Notes: generated from the sequence alone by a model not told the origin. 64,000 bases of DNA from Pseudomonas sp. BMS12 (GCF_001592875.1 NZ_LSOF01000012.1:29304-93303); one strand, 5' to 3'. Positions 9,247 through 24,263 are shown, numbered from the stretch's first letter. Made by a program: numbers and translations.

Positions 9247-9672
9247 TTAGCCGCCGAACTTCTTGCGCAGTTGCTGGACGGTGCGCAGCTGGGCTGCAAC
9301 CTCGGCCAGGTGAGCGGCGGCGGAACCGTAGTCGAACTCCGCGCCTTGCTCGTGCAGAGCCTTCTCGGCGGCCTTGAGGGCCTCCTGGGCTGCAGCTTCG
9401 TCGATGTCGGCAGCGCGCTGCACGGTGTCGGCCAGGACCTTCACCATGTTCGGCTGGACTTCGAGGAAGCCACCAGAGATGTAGAACACCTCCGCTTCGC
9501 CACCCTGCTTGATCAGACGGATCGGACCCGGCTTGAGGTCGGTGATCAGTGGCGCGTGGCCCGGGGCGATACCGAGATCACCCAGGTTGCCGTGCGCAAT
9601 CACCATCTCGACCAGACCGGAGAAGATCTCCGCTTCTGCGCTGACGATGTCGCAATGGACTGTCATAGCCAT
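9247..9672 (-). CDS. atpC: F1Fo ATP synthase subunit epsilon
   Basis: 141 residues from the ATG at 9672 ([17 protein letters not shown]). The open frame extends upstream, but the family begins at this point. The N-terminal beta sandwich ([30 protein letters not shown]) contacts the c-ring and gamma. The C-terminal helical hairpin ([19 protein letters not shown]) is the regulatory inhibitor arm. It is the last gene of the operon, 42 bases after the atpD stop, with an intercistronic hairpin between the two. Confidence 0.97.
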   Translation of the reverse strand: MAMTVHCDIVSAEAEIFSGLVEMVIAHGNLGDLGIAPGHAPLITDLKPGPIRLIKQGGEAEVFYISGGFLEVQPNMVKVLADTVQRAADIDEAAAQEALKAAEKALHEQGAEFDYGSAAAHLAEVAAQLRTVQQLRKKFGG

Positions 9673-9688
9673 ATCTAGCCTCACATGA

Positions 9689-9706
9689 GCGCCCGTTGCC
9701 GGGCGC
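9689..9706 (-). other. Intercistronic hairpin, atpD-atpC
   Basis: A perfect 7-bp GC-rich stem (GCGCCCG, loop TTGC, CGGGCGC) starting nine bases after the atpD stop, with no T-run. It may be an RNA-stability or processing element. Confidence 0.55.
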
Positions 9707-9714
9707 ACAGGGGA

Positions 9715-11121
<1,407 letters not shown>

Positions 11122-11982
11122 TTAAACCGCGGCAGCGCCGCCGACGATTTCCGAAATTTCCTGGGTGATCGCTGCCTGACGCGCCTTGTTGTAAATCAGC
11201 TGCAGGCCTTTGATCAGATCGCCAGCGTTGTCGGTGGCGTTCTTCATCGCGATCATCCGGGCCGCTTGTTCAGCCGCGTTGTTCTCGACCACCGCCTGGT
11301 ACACCTGCGACTCCACATAACGCACCATCAGGCCGTCGAGCAGCTGTTTGGCGTCGGGTTCGTACAGGTAATCCCAGTGATGCTTGAGTTCAGCTTCCGG
11401 AGTCGCCACCAGCGGAACGAGCTGCTCCACTGTCGGCTTTTGCGTCATGGTATTGATGAACTTGTTCGAGACCACGGACAGACGATCGATGCGACCTTCG
11501 AGGTAAGCATCGAGCATCACCTTGACCGAACCGATCAGATCGTTGATCGAGGGTTCTTCGCCCAGGTGGCTGATCGCAGCAACGACATTGCCACCAAAGT
11601 TGCGGAAGAACGCCGCACCCTTGCTGCCAATAACGCAGAGATCAATCTCCACGCCTTGCTCGCGATTGCTCGTCATGTCCTTGACCAGAGCCTTGAACAG
11701 GTTGGTATTCAGACCACCACACAGACCACGGTCGGAGCTCACCACCACGTAACCGACACGCTTCACTTCACGCTCGATCATGAACGGGTGACGGTATTCC
11801 GGGTTGGCGTTGGCCAGATGACCAATCACCTGACGGATACGCTCCGCGTAGGGGCGGCTGGCAGCCATGCGCATTTGTGCTCTGCGCATCTTGCTGACCG
11901 CCACCTTTTCCATGGCGCTGGTGATCTTCTGCGTGCTTTTGATGCTCGCAATCTTGCTGCGAATCTCTTTTGCGCCTGCCAT
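11122..11982 (-). CDS. atpG: F1Fo ATP synthase subunit gamma
   Basis: The central rotor shaft, 286 residues. The N-terminal helix starts [20 protein letters not shown] and the C-terminal helix carries the signature [15 protein letters not shown]; these two form the coiled coil that turns inside the alpha-beta ring. [11 protein letters not shown] is the conserved central motif. A 50-base gap after the atpA stop contains a stable hairpin. Confidence 0.98.
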   Translation of the reverse strand: MAGAKEIRSKIASIKSTQKITSAMEKVAVSKMRRAQMRMAASRPYAERIRQVIGHLANANPEYRHPFMIEREVKRVGYVVVSSDRGLCGGLNTNLFKALVKDMTSNREQGVEIDLCVIGSKGAAFFRNFGGNVVAAISHLGEEPSINDLIGSVKVMLDAYLEGRIDRLSVVSNKFINTMTQKPTVEQLVPLVATPEAELKHHWDYLYEPDAKQLLDGLMVRYVESQVYQAVVENNAAEQAARMIAMKNATDNAGDLIKGLQLIYNKARQAAITQEISEIVGGAAAV

Positions 11983-12003
11983 GTAACACCTATCAGGTTA
12001 GCA

Positions 12004-12027
12004 AGCGGGGACCTCGCGATCCCCGCT
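12004..12027 (-). other. Intercistronic hairpin, atpA-atpG
   Basis: A perfect 8-bp stem (AGCGGGGA / TCCCCGCT, 8-base loop) just after the atpA stop, with no T-run. It is likely an RNA-stability or processing element rather than a terminator. Confidence 0.55.
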
Positions 12028-12032
12028 GCGGC

Positions 12033-13577
12033 TTACCAGGTTTGGGTGGCCTTGAACTTCTCGATACCGGCTTTCAGCTGGCCATCGATGTCGTCATTGA
12101 AGTCGCCCTTCTCGTTGATCTTCGCCATCAGAGCGGCGTTCTCACGGTTGAAGTAGGCGATCAGGGCCTGCTCGAAGCTGATGATCTTGGCGACTTCGAT
12201 GTCGACCAGGAAGCCACGCTCGGCGGCGTACAGCGACAGGGCCATGTCGGCAATCGACATCGGCGCGTACTGCTTCTGCTTCATCAGCTCGGTTACACGC
12301 TGACCATGCTCAAGCTGCTTGCGGGTGGCTTCGTCCAGGTCAGAAGCGAACTGGGCGAAAGCCGCCAGTTCACGGTACTGAGCCAGAGCGGTACGGATAC
12401 CACCGGAGAGCTTCTTGATGATCTTGGTCTGCGCAGCACCACCCACGCGGGATACCGAGATACCGGCGTTGACGGCCGGACGGATACCCGAGTTGAACAT
12501 GGCCGATTCCAGGAAGATCTGACCGTCGGTGATGGAAATCACGTTGGTCGGAACGAACGCGGAAACGTCGCCAGCCTGGGTTTCGATGATCGGCAGAGCG
12601 GTCAGGGAACCGGTCTTGCCAGTCACGGCGCCATTGGTGAACTTCTCGACGTACTCTTCGGAAACGCGGGAAGCGCGCTCCAGCAGACGGCTGTGGAGAT
12701 AGAACACGTCGCCCGGGTAAGCTTCGCGGCCCGGCGGACGGCGCAGCAGCAGGGAGATCTGGCGGTAGGCTACGGCCTGCTTGGACAGGTCGTCGTACAC
12801 GATCAGGGCGTCTTCACCGCGGTCGCGGAAGTATTCGCCCATGGTGCAACCGGCGTACGGAGCCAGGAACTGCAGAGCAGCCGACTCGGAAGCGCTAGCA
12901 GCAACAACGATGGTGTTGGCCAGGGCGCCAGCTTCTTCCAGCTTGCGCACTACGTTGGCGATGGTCGATTGCTTCTGACCGATGGCTACGTAGACGCAGC
13001 GGATGCCGCTGTTCTTCTGGTTGATGATGGCGTCGACGGCCAGGGCAGTCTTACCGATCTGACGGTCACCGATGATCAGCTCGCGCTGGCCACGGCCTAC
13101 CGGGATCATGGCGTCAACCGACTTGTAACCGGTCTGTACCGGCTGGTCGACCGACTTACGCCAGATCACGCCCGGTGCAACTTTTTCAACGGCGTCGGTG
13201 GCCTGAGCATTGATCGGGCCTTTGCCGTCGATCGGGTTACCCAGTGCGTCGACGACGCGACCCAGCAGTTCCGGACCAACCGGGACTTCCAGGATGCGGC
13301 CGGTGCACTTGGCACTCATGCCTTCGGCGAGGCTGGTGTATGCACCCAGCACTACGGCACCGACGGAGTCTTGCTCCAGGTTCAGCGCCATACCGTAGAC
13401 GCCGCCCGGGAACTCGATCATTTCGCCGTACATGACGTCGGCCAGACCGTAGATACGCACGATACCGTCAGAAACGGATACCACGGTACCTTCGTTGCGG
13501 GCTTGGGAAGAGACGTCGAGTTTCTCGATACGTCCCTTGATGATTTCACTAATTTCGGAAGGATTGAGTTGCTGCAT
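12033..13577 (-). CDS. atpA: F1Fo ATP synthase subunit alpha
   Basis: The non-catalytic nucleotide-binding subunit, 514 residues, starting [18 protein letters not shown]. Walker A is [15 protein letters not shown], and the arginine-finger region [12 protein letters not shown] is present. Three copies alternate with beta in F1. The full family length and the ATG at 13577 leave little doubt. It lies 21 bases after atpH. Confidence 0.99.
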   Translation of the reverse strand: MQQLNPSEISEIIKGRIEKLDVSSQARNEGTVVSVSDGIVRIYGLADVMYGEMIEFPGGVYGMALNLEQDSVGAVVLGAYTSLAEGMSAKCTGRILEVPVGPELLGRVVDALGNPIDGKGPINAQATDAVEKVAPGVIWRKSVDQPVQTGYKSVDAMIPVGRGQRELIIGDRQIGKTALAVDAIINQKNSGIRCVYVAIGQKQSTIANVVRKLEEAGALANTIVVAASASESAALQFLAPYAGCTMGEYFRDRGEDALIVYDDLSKQAVAYRQISLLLRRPPGREAYPGDVFYLHSRLLERASRVSEEYVEKFTNGAVTGKTGSLTALPIIETQAGDVSAFVPTNVISITDGQIFLESAMFNSGIRPAVNAGISVSRVGGAAQTKIIKKLSGGIRTALAQYRELAAFAQFASDLDEATRKQLEHGQRVTELMKQKQYAPMSIADMALSLYAAERGFLVDIEVAKIISFEQALIAYFNRENAALMAKINEKGDFNDDIDGQLKAGIEKFKATQTW

Positions 13578-13598
13578 TGCTCTGCTGCCCCTTCAAAC

Positions 13599-14135
13599 TC
13601 AAGATTTCAACGCTTCGGCAAGCTTCGCGATTTTGCCGCGAACCGAGCCATCGATAACCAGGTCGCCTGCGCGGATAACCACACCACCGATAAGGGCGGC
13701 GTCTTCCGTCACATGCAGACGCACTTCTCGGCTGAGCCGTGCGTTGAGAACCTTGGCGAGTTTGTCTTGCTGTTCTGTGCTCAATGCAAAGGCACTGGTC
13801 ACTTCCACGTCCACCGACTTTTCCTGCTCGGCCTTGTACAGGTCGAACTGGGCGGCGATTTCCGGCAACAGGTCGAGACGACCGTTTTCGGCTACCACGG
13901 AAATGAAGTTACGTGCCTGGGCGTCGAACTTGTCACCACACACTTCGTTGAAAGTGGTGGCCTTGTCTGTACTCGTCAAACGCGGGGCCTTGAGTACGCG
14001 CTGCATGGTGTCGTCTTGCGACACTGCCGCAGCCAGGCCGAGCATGGCTGACCAAGAGGCCAGTTGCTGGTGGGCCTGAGCGTGCTCGAAGGCCGCCTTG
14101 GCGTAAGGTCGGGCCAGCGTGGTCAGTTCTGCCAT
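13599..14135 (-). CDS. atpH: F1Fo ATP synthase subunit delta
   Basis: A peripheral-stalk subunit joining the top of F1 to subunit b, 178 residues. It has the typical N-terminal helical bundle ([20 protein letters not shown]) and the C-terminal signature [19 protein letters not shown]. It lies 12 bases after the atpF stop and 21 bases before atpA. Confidence 0.97.
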   Translation of the reverse strand: MAELTTLARPYAKAAFEHAQAHQQLASWSAMLGLAAAVSQDDTMQRVLKAPRLTSTDKATTFNEVCGDKFDAQARNFISVVAENGRLDLLPEIAAQFDLYKAEQEKSVDVEVTSAFALSTEQQDKLAKVLNARLSREVRLHVTEDAALIGGVVIRAGDLVIDGSVRGKIAKLAEALKS

Positions 14136-14147
14136 GATCGCCCTCGC

Positions 14148-14618
14148 TTAGATTTCGGCGGCCAGTTTGTTAACCAGCTCCGCATGCGCGTTTTGATCGA
14201 TGGATGCACCCAGGATCTTCTCGGCACCGCCGACGGCCAGGGCACCCACTTGGGCACGCAGGGCGTCTTTGACGCTGTTCAGTTCCTGTTCGATCTCGGC
14301 CTGAGCCTGAGCCTTCACACGGTCAGCTTCGACACGAGCCTGATCACGGGCTTCGTCGACGATCTGAGTGCCGCGCTTCTTGGCCTGCTCGATGATCTCG
14401 GCGGCCTGGGCCTTGGCTTCACGCAGTTGCTGAGCAACTTTCTCGTGGGCCAGCTCCAGATCGCGAGCCGCACGGTTGGCGGCGTCCAGACCTTCAGCGA
14501 TCTTCTTCTGGCGTTCGCGCAGAGCCGTGATGACCGGAGGCCATACGAACTTCATGCAGAACAGCACGAAAATGAAGAACGCAACGGCCTGTCCAATCAG
14601 GGTTGCATTAATGTTCAC
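14148..14618 (-). CDS. atpF: F1Fo ATP synthase subunit b
   Basis: The peripheral-stalk subunit, 156 residues. A single N-terminal membrane segment ([20 protein letters not shown]) is followed by a long charged coiled coil ([34 protein letters not shown]). It starts [10 protein letters not shown], as expected for gamma-proteobacterial AtpF. Two copies are expected per complex. Confidence 0.98.
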   Translation of the reverse strand: MNINATLIGQAVAFFIFVLFCMKFVWPPVITALRERQKKIAEGLDAANRAARDLELAHEKVAQQLREAKAQAAEIIEQAKKRGTQIVDEARDQARVEADRVKAQAQAEIEQELNSVKDALRAQVGALAVGGAEKILGASIDQNAHAELVNKLAAEI

Positions 14619-14652
14619 GCCAACACCTCGCTCGTTCGTTGTTCGTCACACC

Positions 14653-14672
14653 AATCACTCGAAAGCGAGTGA

Positions 14673-14674
<2 letters not shown>
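14653..14674 (-). other. Intercistronic hairpin, atpE-atpF
   Basis: A perfect 9-bp stem with a tetraloop (AATCACTCG, AAAG, CGAGTGATT) beginning at the atpE stop codon, with no T-run. It could protect the 3' end of the atpE message. Confidence 0.6.
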
Positions 14675-14945
<271 letters not shown>

Positions 14946-14998
14946 TTACGTCGTATTGGTTTAGGGGTTGAAGCGATAAAGCGGTTTTTCGTTACCCC

Positions 14999-15014
14999 AA
15001 GAGGCAAGTGCCTC

Positions 15015-15016
<2 letters not shown>
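14999..15016 (-). other. Intercistronic hairpin, atpB-atpE
   Basis: A perfect 7-bp stem (AAGAGGC, loop AAGT, GCCTCTT) overlapping the atpB stop codon, with no T-run. Confidence 0.5.
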
Positions 15017-16308
<1,292 letters not shown>

Positions 16309-16379
16309 CTTGCTGTTCCTCTGGGTCGGCACGTTAAATCAACAACTTGGCATACTTTGTGCCGACAAAATGCGCGCAG

Positions 16380-16408
16380 AGTATAGGGGCGGTTCCCCAC
16401 CCGTTCAA
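16380..16408 (-). promoter_or_regulatory. Sigma-70 promoter of the atp operon
   Basis: On the minus strand TTGAAC, 17 bases, TATACT: a near-consensus housekeeping promoter. The predicted transcript starts near 16372, about 64 bases before the atpI ATG. This suits constitutive high expression. Confidence 0.75.
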
Positions 16409-16460
16409 CAGGCCGGTAGTGAATTCCGACCGCCCGCTACATGTGCAAATGTGTCCGGAT

Positions 16461-17333
16461 TTAGCGGATGTGGGCGAGGACGCCCTGCAGTTCGTCCAGG
16501 GAACTATATCGAATCACCAGTTGTCCCTTGCCCTTCTGCCCGTGCTTGATCTGCACGGGAGCCCCTAGCTTCTCGGCCAGACGCTGTTCCAGGCGATTGA
16601 TATCCGGATCGGCCTTGACCTTCTCGGCAGGTTTTTCCTTGCTGTTCAACCACTGACGCACCAGTGCCTCGGTTTGGCGCACGGTGAGGCCGCGTGCGAC
16701 AACATGTCGCGCGGCTTCGACCTGCTGTTCCAGCGGCAGACCGAGCAGAGCACGGGCATGACCCATCTCCAGGTCACCATGGGACAGCAGGGTCTTGATC
16801 TCTTCCGGTAGGGCAATCAGGCGCAGCAGGTTGGTGATGGTCACCCGCGACTTGCCCACGGCATCGGCGACCTGCTGCTGGGTCAGCTCGAACTCCTGCT
16901 GCAGACGCTGCAGGGCCACGGCCTCCTCGATCGGATTGAGGTCTTCGCGCTGGATGTTTTCGATCAGCGCCATGGCGATGGCGGCCTCGTCCGGCACTTC
17001 GCGAACCATGGCCGGGATCCTGTCCAGACCCGCCTGCTGACTGGCGCGCCAACGGCGCTCGCCGGCGATGATCTCGAAACGCCCCTCACCCAGGGGACGC
17101 ACGACAATCGGCTGCATCACCCCCTGAGCCTTGATCGAGTTGGCCAGCTCTTCCAGGGCGGCCGGGTCCATGTCACGGCGCGGCTGGTACTTGCCACGCT
17201 GGATCAGCTCCAGCGGCAGGTACTGCAGTTCGCGGCTGTCGACCTTGACCGCTTCCTCTTCCAGGGTGGCGGCGGTGTTACCGCCGAGCAGGGCGTCCAG
17301 GCCGCGGCCGAGTCCTCGTTTCTTGGTGGCCAT
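16461..17333 (-). CDS. parB: Chromosome partitioning protein ParB
   Basis: A 290-residue CTPase clamp and parS-binding protein. The N-terminal domain has the CTP-binding signature GERRWRASQQAG near residues 90-100. The helix-turn-helix (TQQQVADAVGKSRVTITNLL) follows, then the linker and C-terminal dimerisation domain ending GVLAHIR. It loads on parS and spreads around the origin; three parS-like sites occur in this window 11-19 kb away. It lies eight bases after parA in the order mnmG-rsmG-parA-parB. Confidence 0.98.
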   Translation of the reverse strand: MATKKRGLGRGLDALLGGNTAATLEEEAVKVDSRELQYLPLELIQRGKYQPRRDMDPAALEELANSIKAQGVMQPIVVRPLGEGRFEIIAGERRWRASQQAGLDRIPAMVREVPDEAAIAMALIENIQREDLNPIEEAVALQRLQQEFELTQQQVADAVGKSRVTITNLLRLIALPEEIKTLLSHGDLEMGHARALLGLPLEQQVEAARHVVARGLTVRQTEALVRQWLNSKEKPAEKVKADPDINRLEQRLAEKLGAPVQIKHGQKGKGQLVIRYSSLDELQGVLAHIR

Positions 17334-17341
17334 GGGATTCC

Positions 17342-18130
17342 TTATACGGTTGCGGTTTTCGCGGCGGCGCGCTGACGGCGGACCAGTTCGCCGGCCAGGG
17401 CCAGGTAGGCGATGGCGCCACGCGATTGCTTGTCGTAGGCGAGCGCCGGCATGCCGAAGCTGGGCGCCTCGGCCAGGCGCACATTGCGCGGGATGACGAC
17501 GTCGTACAGCTGGTCACCGAAGTGTTCCTTGAGCTGGGCGGAAACGTCGTTGGTCAGGCTGATGCGCGGGTCATACATGGTGCGCAGCAGGCCTTCGATC
17601 TTCAGGCTCGGGTTGAGCAGCGAGCCGATGCGCTGGATGCTGTTCATCAGGTCGCTCAACCCTTCCAGCGCGTAGTACTCGCACTGCATGGGGATGATCA
17701 CGCCGTCGGCAGCGACCAGGGCGTTGACCGTGAGCATGGACAGCGCCGGCGGGCAGTCGATGAGGATGTAGTCGTAGTTCTCGCGGATCGGCGCCAGCGC
17801 GTAACGCAGACGGCTCTCCTTCATCTTCATCTCGAGCAGGGCAACTTCGGCGGCGGTCAGGTCGCGGTTGGCCGGCAGCAGCTGGTAACCACCGTGCTCG
17901 GAGAACTGCATGGCCTCGCCGACGGTGCTTTCGCCGATCAGCACGTCGTAGATGGAATGCTCCAGGGTCTGCTTATCCACACCACTGCCCATGGTGGCGT
18001 TGCCCTGGGGATCGAGGTCGATCAGCAGCACGCGGCGCTTGGTGGCGACCAGCGAGGCGGCCAGGTTGATGCAGGTGGTGGTCTTGCCCACCCCGCCTTT
18101 CTGATTGGCGATCGCGAATACCTTGGCCAT
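17342..18130 (-). CDS. parA: Chromosome partitioning ATPase ParA (Soj)
   Basis: A 262-residue deviant Walker-A ATPase. The motif QKGGVGKTTTCINLA lies near residues 10-24. Walker A' (LLIDLDPQGNATMG) and the switch region (DYILIDCPPALSMLT) are intact. It drives ParB-parS origin segregation by forming ATP-dependent dimers on DNA. Overlap and spacing suggest one transcript with rsmG (13 bases upstream) and parB (eight bases downstream). Confidence 0.98.
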   Translation of the reverse strand: MAKVFAIANQKGGVGKTTTCINLAASLVATKRRVLLIDLDPQGNATMGSGVDKQTLEHSIYDVLIGESTVGEAMQFSEHGGYQLLPANRDLTAAEVALLEMKMKESRLRYALAPIRENYDYILIDCPPALSMLTVNALVAADGVIIPMQCEYYALEGLSDLMNSIQRIGSLLNPSLKIEGLLRTMYDPRISLTNDVSAQLKEHFGDQLYDVVIPRNVRLAEAPSFGMPALAYDKQSRGAIAYLALAGELVRRQRAAAKTATV

Positions 18131-18143
18131 CTTCTGCTTCCCC

Positions 18144-18790
18144 TTAGACCGAGCGACGCAGTATCAACAGATGGCGCTGACCTTGGCAACCGGGAACCTT
18201 GAGCACTTCGCAGCTTTGCAGACGGAAGTCCGCCGGCAGGGCCTGCAGTTCGTCATCAGGCTGCACGCCCTTCATCGCCAACCAGTGGGTAGCGGTGTCG
18301 CCGAGGTGACGGGTCCAGTTGCTGAAGTCTTCCAGCGAGCTGAAGGCCCGCGAGCAGATACCGGTGAAGGGATGTTCCGGCTGAAACTCCTCGACCCTGC
18401 TGTGGATAACTTCCAGATTGGCCAGCTTGAGCTCCAGCTTCACCTGAGTGAGGAAGCGGGTCTTCTTGCCATTGGAATCGAGCAGGGTGAAGCGTCGCTC
18501 GGGAAACAGGATCGCCAGGGGAATCCCGGGCATGCCGCCACCGCTGCCGACGTCCAGCCAATGGTCGCCGTACTGGGCAACGAAGGGCACCACGGACAGG
18601 CTATCGAGCAGGTGGCGCGAAACCATTTCGTCCGGGTTGCGCACGGCCGTTAGGTTATAGGCCTTGTTCCACTTAATCAGCAGAGCCAGGTAGGCCAGCA
18701 GTTGCTCGTGCTGCAGGGCAGAGAGCTCGACCCCGAGAGCCTGCGCGCCTTGCGTCAGTTCATCGGCATGGCGGGAAGTCACGACTGACA

Positions 18791-18791
<1 letters not shown>
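18144..18791 (-). CDS. rsmG: 16S rRNA (guanine527-N7)-methyltransferase
   Basis: A 215-residue SAM-dependent methyltransferase (GidB) acting on G527 of 16S rRNA. The SAM motif is [16 protein letters not shown]; the conserved segments [12 protein letters not shown] and HLLDSLSVV precede it. Its ATG shares one base with the mnmG stop (TGATG), so translation is probably coupled. A perfect DnaA box lies inside the gene at 18401-18409. Confidence 0.97.
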
Positions 18792-20686
<1,895 letters not shown>

Positions 20687-20729
20687 GCACCTCGTGCCTG
20701 TAGAGAAGGGAGAAATAGGAAGGGGCGCA

Positions 20730-20758
20730 AGTATAGGGATTTAGGCGTGGTGAATGAA
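20730..20758 (-). promoter_or_regulatory. Candidate promoter of mnmG-rsmG-parA-parB
   Basis: On the minus strand TTCATT, 17 bases, TATACT. The -10 is near consensus and the -35 is moderate. It sits 44-72 bases upstream of the mnmG ATG. Confidence 0.5.
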
Positions 20759-20798
20759 GCCTTCTGCACAAAAAATAGCCAGCAGGTCAGTCTTCAGG

Positions 20799-21091
20799 TT
20801 TATAGAGAATAAGAAGAAGAATTTTTATAAAGCCTTATTTTTATGTTTATGAATGGTAAGAGGCTTTTCTGTGGATAACCTGATACAGCCCTTATCCAGC
20901 GGGAGCTACAGGGAATGATAAGGCTGTGTTGATCCTGCCACTTTCCCCTGAACAAGCTGATCGCGAGCTGTGGATTAAACATGCTTTTATGCACAGGCCT
21001 GCTTATCTTCAGCTTTCAGGCCCAGTTATCGACCGGGCTCAGGCTGGGTTTTCCACAGGGCTTAAGTCGATATTTGGCACGCTTTGGATAA
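20799..21091. other. DnaA-box cluster with AT-rich stretch upstream of mnmG (origin-like)
   Basis: The 460-base gap between mnmE and mnmG contains an AT-rich block (20799-20855) flanked by DnaA-box matches. Perfect: TGTGGATAA at 20870-20878 and TTATGCACA at 20987-20995. One mismatch: 20969-20977, 21049-21057, 21083-21091. Weaker (two mismatches): 20892-20900. This combination resembles an origin unwinding element plus DnaA array, and it lies beside gidA/mnmG, the E. coli oriC position. It may instead titrate DnaA or regulate mnmG. Confidence 0.6.
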
Positions 21092-21146
21092 CCTCCCGGC
21101 AGGGGGAAACCGCCGGAATTGGCAGGCAGGTAGCGCGGAAAGGGGT

Positions 21147-22514
21147 CTATTTGCCGATACAGAAGCTGGAGAAGATGCGACCGAGCAGATCGTCGGAGCT
21201 GAACGCGCCGGTGATTTCCCCCAGTGCCTGCTGGGCTTGGCGCAGGTCTTCGGCCAGCAGCTCACCGGCGCCCTGCAGGGTCAGCTGGGCACGGCCATGC
21301 TCCAGGCTGGTTTGCGCCTGACGCAGCGCCTCTAGATGACGACGACGAGCGCTGAAGCCACTCTCGGCGGTCTGCTCGAAGCCCATGCAGGCCTTGAGGT
21401 GCTCGCGCAACAGATGGAGCCCGGCGCTGGACTTGGCCGACAGGGCGAGGGTGACGTGACCATCGCTGCAGGTTTCCAGGCTGACCTCTTCGCCAGACAG
21501 GTCGGCCTTGTTGCGGATCAGGGTCACTCGTGCCGGATCCGGTCGGCTGTCGAGAAACTCGGGCCACAGGGCGAAGGGATCGGCCGCTTCCGGGGCGGTG
21601 GAGTCGACCACCAGCAGCACACGATCGGCCTCGCCTATGGCCTTGAGCGCACGCTCCACACCGATGCGCTCGACCTGGTCGTCGGTAGCGCGCAGACCAG
21701 CGGTGTCGACTACATGCAGTGGCATGCCGTCGATGTGGATATGTTCGCGCAGCACGTCGCGGGTGGTCCCGGCGATATCGGTGACGATAGCCGCCTCACG
21801 CCCGGCCAGAGCGTTGAGCAGGCTGGATTTGCCGGCGTTGGGCCGGCCGGCGATGACCACGTTCATACCGTCGCGCAGCAGGGCACCTTGTCCGGCCTCG
21901 CGCAGCACTGTGGATAAGTATTCGCGCACCTGATCCAGCTGGCTCAGCACATGGCCATCGGCGAGGAAGTCGATCTCCTCTTCGGGGAAGTCGATGGCGG
22001 CCTCGACATAGATGCGCAGTTGAATCAGGCGTTCGGTCAGTTCGTGCACGCGGCGAGAGAACTCGCCTTGCAACGAGCGCAGGGCGTTGCGCGCGGCCTG
22101 GGTGGAGCTGGCCTCGATCAAGTCGGCGATGGCCTCGGCCTGGGCCAGGTCAAGCTTGTCGTTGAGGAAGGCGCGCTCGCTGAACTCGCCGGGACGGGCT
22201 TGGCGCGCGCCCAGCTGCAGGCAGCGCTGCAGCAGCATGTCCAGCACAACTGGGCCGCCATGCCCCTGCAGTTCCAGCACATCCTCGCCAGTGAAGGAGT
22301 TCGGGCCGGGGAAAAACAGCAGCAAGCCCTGATCGATCACCTCGCCGTCGGCGTCCTCCCAGGGTCCATAGTGAGCATGCCGCGGCTTCGGCTGCAGGCC
22401 ACTGAGGCTGATGCCAATGGCACGTGCCTGGGGCCCGGACACCCGCACGATGCCGACTCCGCCACGCCCTTGGGCGGTGGCGACGGCGGCGATGGTTTCA
22501 CGGGCTGTGCTCAT
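21147..22514 (-). CDS. mnmE: tRNA modification GTPase MnmE
   Basis: Partner of MnmG in wobble-uridine modification. 455 residues from the ATG at 22514 ([19 protein letters not shown]); the frame is open upstream, but this start matches the family. The N-terminal tetrahydrofolate-binding domain is followed by the G domain ([16 protein letters not shown], then DIAGTTRD, and NKAD). The protein ends with the essential C-terminal FCIGK. A perfect DnaA box lies within the gene at 21909-21917 and another just upstream at 22528-22536. Confidence 0.98.
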   Translation of the reverse strand: MSTARETIAAVATAQGRGGVGIVRVSGPQARAIGISLSGLQPKPRHAHYGPWEDADGEVIDQGLLLFFPGPNSFTGEDVLELQGHGGPVVLDMLLQRCLQLGARQARPGEFSERAFLNDKLDLAQAEAIADLIEASSTQAARNALRSLQGEFSRRVHELTERLIQLRIYVEAAIDFPEEEIDFLADGHVLSQLDQVREYLSTVLREAGQGALLRDGMNVVIAGRPNAGKSSLLNALAGREAAIVTDIAGTTRDVLREHIHIDGMPLHVVDTAGLRATDDQVERIGVERALKAIGEADRVLLVVDSTAPEAADPFALWPEFLDSRPDPARVTLIRNKADLSGEEVSLETCSDGHVTLALSAKSSAGLHLLREHLKACMGFEQTAESGFSARRRHLEALRQAQTSLEHGRAQLTLQGAGELLAEDLRQAQQALGEITGAFSSDDLLGRIFSSFCIGK

Positions 22515-22527
22515 ATGCAGGCTCACT

Positions 22528-22536
22528 TGTGGATAA
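22528..22536. other. DnaA box between mnmE and yidC
   Basis: A perfect TGTGGATAA 14 bases upstream of the mnmE ATG, beside the yidC terminator. Confidence 0.5.
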
Positions 22537-22551
22537 CTGACAGATAGCAAA

Positions 22552-22570
22552 ACGCCCCACGAGGGGGCGT
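22552..22570 (-). terminator. Terminator after yidC
   Basis: A perfect 7-bp stem (ACGCCCC / GGGGCGT, 5-base loop), with TTTT following on the minus strand, 19 bases past the yidC stop. Confidence 0.75.
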
Positions 22571-22589
22571 CTTGTGCAGCTTAGCGGGT

Positions 22590-24260
22590 TCAGGCTTTCG
22601 CCGTGGCCGCTTCGATTCTGCGGGTAATGTACCACTGCTGGGCAATGGACAAGCAGTTGTTGACCACCCAGTACAGCACCAGACCGGCAGGGAACCAGAG
22701 GAAGAAGAAGGTGAAGATGATCGGCATCAGCTTCATCACCTTGGCTTGCATCGGGTCCGGCGGGGTTGGGTTGAGCTGCTGCTGGATGAACATGGTGGCG
22801 CCCATGATGATCGGCAGGAGGAAGAACGGATCCTTGATCGACAGGTCGGTGATCCACAGCAGCCACGGGGCTTGGCGCATCTCCACGCTTTCCAGCAGGG
22901 TCCAGTACAGGGCCAGGAACACTGGCATCTGCACCAGAATCGGCAGACAGCCACCCAGCGGATTGATCTTCTCTTTCTTGTACAGCTCCATCATGGCCTG
23001 GGACATCTTCTGGCGGTCGTCGCCATGCTGTTCCTTCAGTGCCTGCAGCTTGGGCGATACGGCGCGCATGCGCGCCATCGACTTGTAGCTGGCGGCGGAC
23101 AGCGGGAAGAAGGCCAGTTTGATGATGATGGTCAGGACGATGATCGACCAGCCCCAGTTACCCAGCAGGCTGTGGATATGTTGCAACAACCAGAAGATCG
23201 GCTGGGCAATGAACCAGAGGATGCCGTAGTCCACGGTCAGCTCCAGGCCTGGGGACAGAGCCTTGAGGTGATCCTGGATTTTCGGGCCGGCGTACAGGGT
23301 GGCGCCGGTCTCGACACTGGCACCGCTGGCGACGCTCAGCTGCGGGCCGGTGAAACCGATGATGTAGTTGCCCTGGCCATCCTTGCGGGTCTGTACGGTA
23401 TTGGTGCTGTCCTTGGAGGGAACCCAGGCGGTCACGAAATAGTGCTGCAGCCAGGCAACCCAGCCGCCCTGCACGGTCTCGCGCAGGCTCTTCTCGTCCA
23501 TGTCGCCCATCTTCACCTTTTTATAAGGCTCGTTGGCGGTCCACATGGCTGCACCCAGATAGGTGGCGGTGCCGGTGGCGGTGGTGGACGAGGGGTCGGC
23601 GCTGTTGTCGCGTTTGAGCTGGGCGTAGAAATTACCGCTCCAGGCTTGGCCGCTCTGGTTGTCGATCTTGTAGGTGACGCCCAGGTCATACTGGCCGCGC
23701 TCGAAGGTGAAACGCTTGACGTAGTTGACGCCGCTTTCGGCATAGGTCAACTCGACTACCAGTTGATCCTGGCCGTCGGCCAGGGTGTAAGAGCGCTGAG
23801 CGCTGTTCCACAGGGCACGGCCACTGGACTTGTCCGGCGCGTTGCTGCCGATCAGACCGCTCTGTGCCAGATAGATACGCTCGCCACCGTTGTCGAACAG
23901 CTGGAAAGGCACTTCCGGACGATCCTGACGGCGCGGGTATTTCGGCAGAGTCAGCTGAACGATGTCGCCGCCCTTGGGATCGATGGCCAGATCGAGCACG
24001 TCGGTTCTTACCCGAATCAGCTCGTCGCTGACAGCCACGGGAGCCGCCAGTTGCGTGTTGGCTTCGCCTGTGGCGGTGGGCACGTCATCGCCTGCGTTGC
24101 TGGCGATCGGGGTATCCGCCAGGGCAGCTGGGGTGCCTCCGACCGTGGCGCTGGCACTGGCCGGAAGTGCGGCCTGGCCGTAGTCCTCGTTCCACTGCAA
24201 CACCATCAGATAGGACACGATGGCCAGTGCGACGAGCAGGATCGAGCGTTGGATATCCAT
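22590..24260 (-). CDS. yidC: Membrane protein insertase YidC
   Basis: Inserts and folds inner-membrane proteins, alone or with SecYEG; the Fo subunits encoded nearby are classic substrates. 556 residues: an N-terminal membrane anchor (SILLVALAIVSYLMVL), the large periplasmic beta domain (~60-340) and the conserved five-helix core (WGWSIIVLTIIIKLAFFPL, LGGCLPILVQMPVFLALYW, WFPAGLVLYWVVNNCLSI). Three bases separate it from yidD. Confidence 0.98.
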   Translation of the reverse strand: MDIQRSILLVALAIVSYLMVLQWNEDYGQAALPASASATVGGTPAALADTPIASNAGDDVPTATGEANTQLAAPVAVSDELIRVRTDVLDLAIDPKGGDIVQLTLPKYPRRQDRPEVPFQLFDNGGERIYLAQSGLIGSNAPDKSSGRALWNSAQRSYTLADGQDQLVVELTYAESGVNYVKRFTFERGQYDLGVTYKIDNQSGQAWSGNFYAQLKRDNSADPSSTTATGTATYLGAAMWTANEPYKKVKMGDMDEKSLRETVQGGWVAWLQHYFVTAWVPSKDSTNTVQTRKDGQGNYIIGFTGPQLSVASGASVETGATLYAGPKIQDHLKALSPGLELTVDYGILWFIAQPIFWLLQHIHSLLGNWGWSIIVLTIIIKLAFFPLSAASYKSMARMRAVSPKLQALKEQHGDDRQKMSQAMMELYKKEKINPLGGCLPILVQMPVFLALYWTLLESVEMRQAPWLLWITDLSIKDPFFLLPIIMGATMFIQQQLNPTPPDPMQAKVMKLMPIIFTFFFLWFPAGLVLYWVVNNCLSIAQQWYITRRIEAATAKA

Positions 24261-24263
24261 GGA

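Noticed and set aside
9135..9299. A longer glmU start using the open frame upstream
   Set aside because: It would run through the atp terminator and add 55 residues before the conserved LAAGQGTRM motif.
11970..14051. A 693-codon open frame on the plus strand opposite atpA and atpH
   Set aside because: It is antisense to highly conserved genes, and its composition (many D, G, H, Q, V) is typical of a mirror frame in GC-rich DNA. No start context or domain is seen.
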